DNA of 64,000 nt from Nilaparvata lugens (lineage: Eukaryota; Arthropoda; Insecta; Hemiptera; Delphacidae). Positions 63,711 through 64,000 of the stretch are shown in pieces. Each line of letters opens with the position of its first letter. Positions within the stretch are counted from its first letter, which is position 1. Both the position numbers and the translations under genes were made by a program. The notes under the pieces are model-generated. The model was not told where the DNA came from and searched no databases. It worked only from the letters and a program-made list of their open reading frames with translations. Location: the NCBI RefSeq assembly GCF_014356525.2, contig NC_052505.1:26350549-26414548 (forward strand), written 5' to 3'.

Positions 63711-63794
63711 GACCTCGTGTGTTTCCAGCGTTATTGACCTATCACCAGCTGTCTCATATATTTGAATAGTAGACTTGAGATGCGCGAGTACACT

Positions 63795-63862
63795 AGCGTC
63801 AGGTGATAAATTTTCATAACGGCAAGGAAAGTTGTGCGAGTGCGCCACACCAGATTTTTTCT
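63795..63862 (-). mobile_element. R1 repeat, end fragment, cut by the LTR insertion
   Basis: The minus strand reads AATCTGGTGTGGCGCACTCG, then 'CAACTTTCCTTGCCGTTATG' and 'TCACCTGACGCTAGTGT', like 26397-26470. Similarity continues to 'CGAGGTC' at the LTR edge, which corresponds to 26550 in copy B, so the LTR landed inside this repeat. Confidence 0.8.
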
Positions 63863-64000
63863 TTTATATTATCCTTGAAATGCAAAATTTCCAAAAACCT
63901 TTTATATACGTCGACGCGCAATTAAAAAAGGAACATACCTGTCAAATTTCATGAAAATTTATTACCGCGTTTCGCTGTAAATGCGCAACATATAAATATA
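63863..64000 (+). mobile_element. Foldback-element arm, truncated by the window end
   Basis: 'CTTTTATATTATCCTTGAAA' to 'TAAATGCGCAACATATAAA' matches 8250-8390, the left arm of the foldback element. Confidence 0.85.

Overview
The window is eukaryotic nuclear DNA: AT-rich, intron-dense and packed with transposable elements. Codon style, small spliced exons, a DRE-type (TATCGATA) promoter motif and the repeat families point to an insect. The repeats look hemipteran (planthopper-like), but that assignment is inference from general appearance, not a match.

Two host genes sit head to head around position 43.6 kb. On the minus strand a seven-exon gene (43354 down to 10349) can be spliced in silico without breaking frame to about 563 residues. 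It looks like a CSPP1-type centrosome/spindle-pole coiled-coil protein. On the plus strand, starting 579 bp away, is CNOT11, the CCR4-NOT subunit 11. Seven exons (43933-52668) give 299 residues, and the C-terminal third lies outside the window. The 578-bp gap between the start codons should act as a shared bidirectional promoter. A single-exon gene for a protein with three PHD-like fingers and a coiled coil is nested in intron 2 of the CSPP1-like gene.

The remainder is largely mobile DNA. 0-10 kb: short elements with inverted repeats, a dying LINE, a 1.2-kb foldback element and an inverted, decayed copy of a CSPP1-like exon. 10-43 kb (introns of the minus-strand gene): two RTE-like LINE fragments in opposite orientation, three minisatellite arrays, a decayed mariner, a tRNA-headed SINE, and three different terminal-inverted-repeat elements lying end to end (36.4-39.1 kb). 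41-52 kb: more LINE fragments and several hairpin MITEs.

53588-63710 is a young Ty3/gypsy retrotransposon complex on the minus strand, inside the last visible CNOT11 intron. It reads LTR - intact gag-pol - truncated LTR - deleted gag-pol - LTR. The gag/pol overlap carries a GGGAAAC slippery heptamer followed by a predicted H-type pseudoknot. Each LTR carries an intact ATG-started ORF of 154 codons. The LTR next to the intact gag-pol has lost its promoter half.
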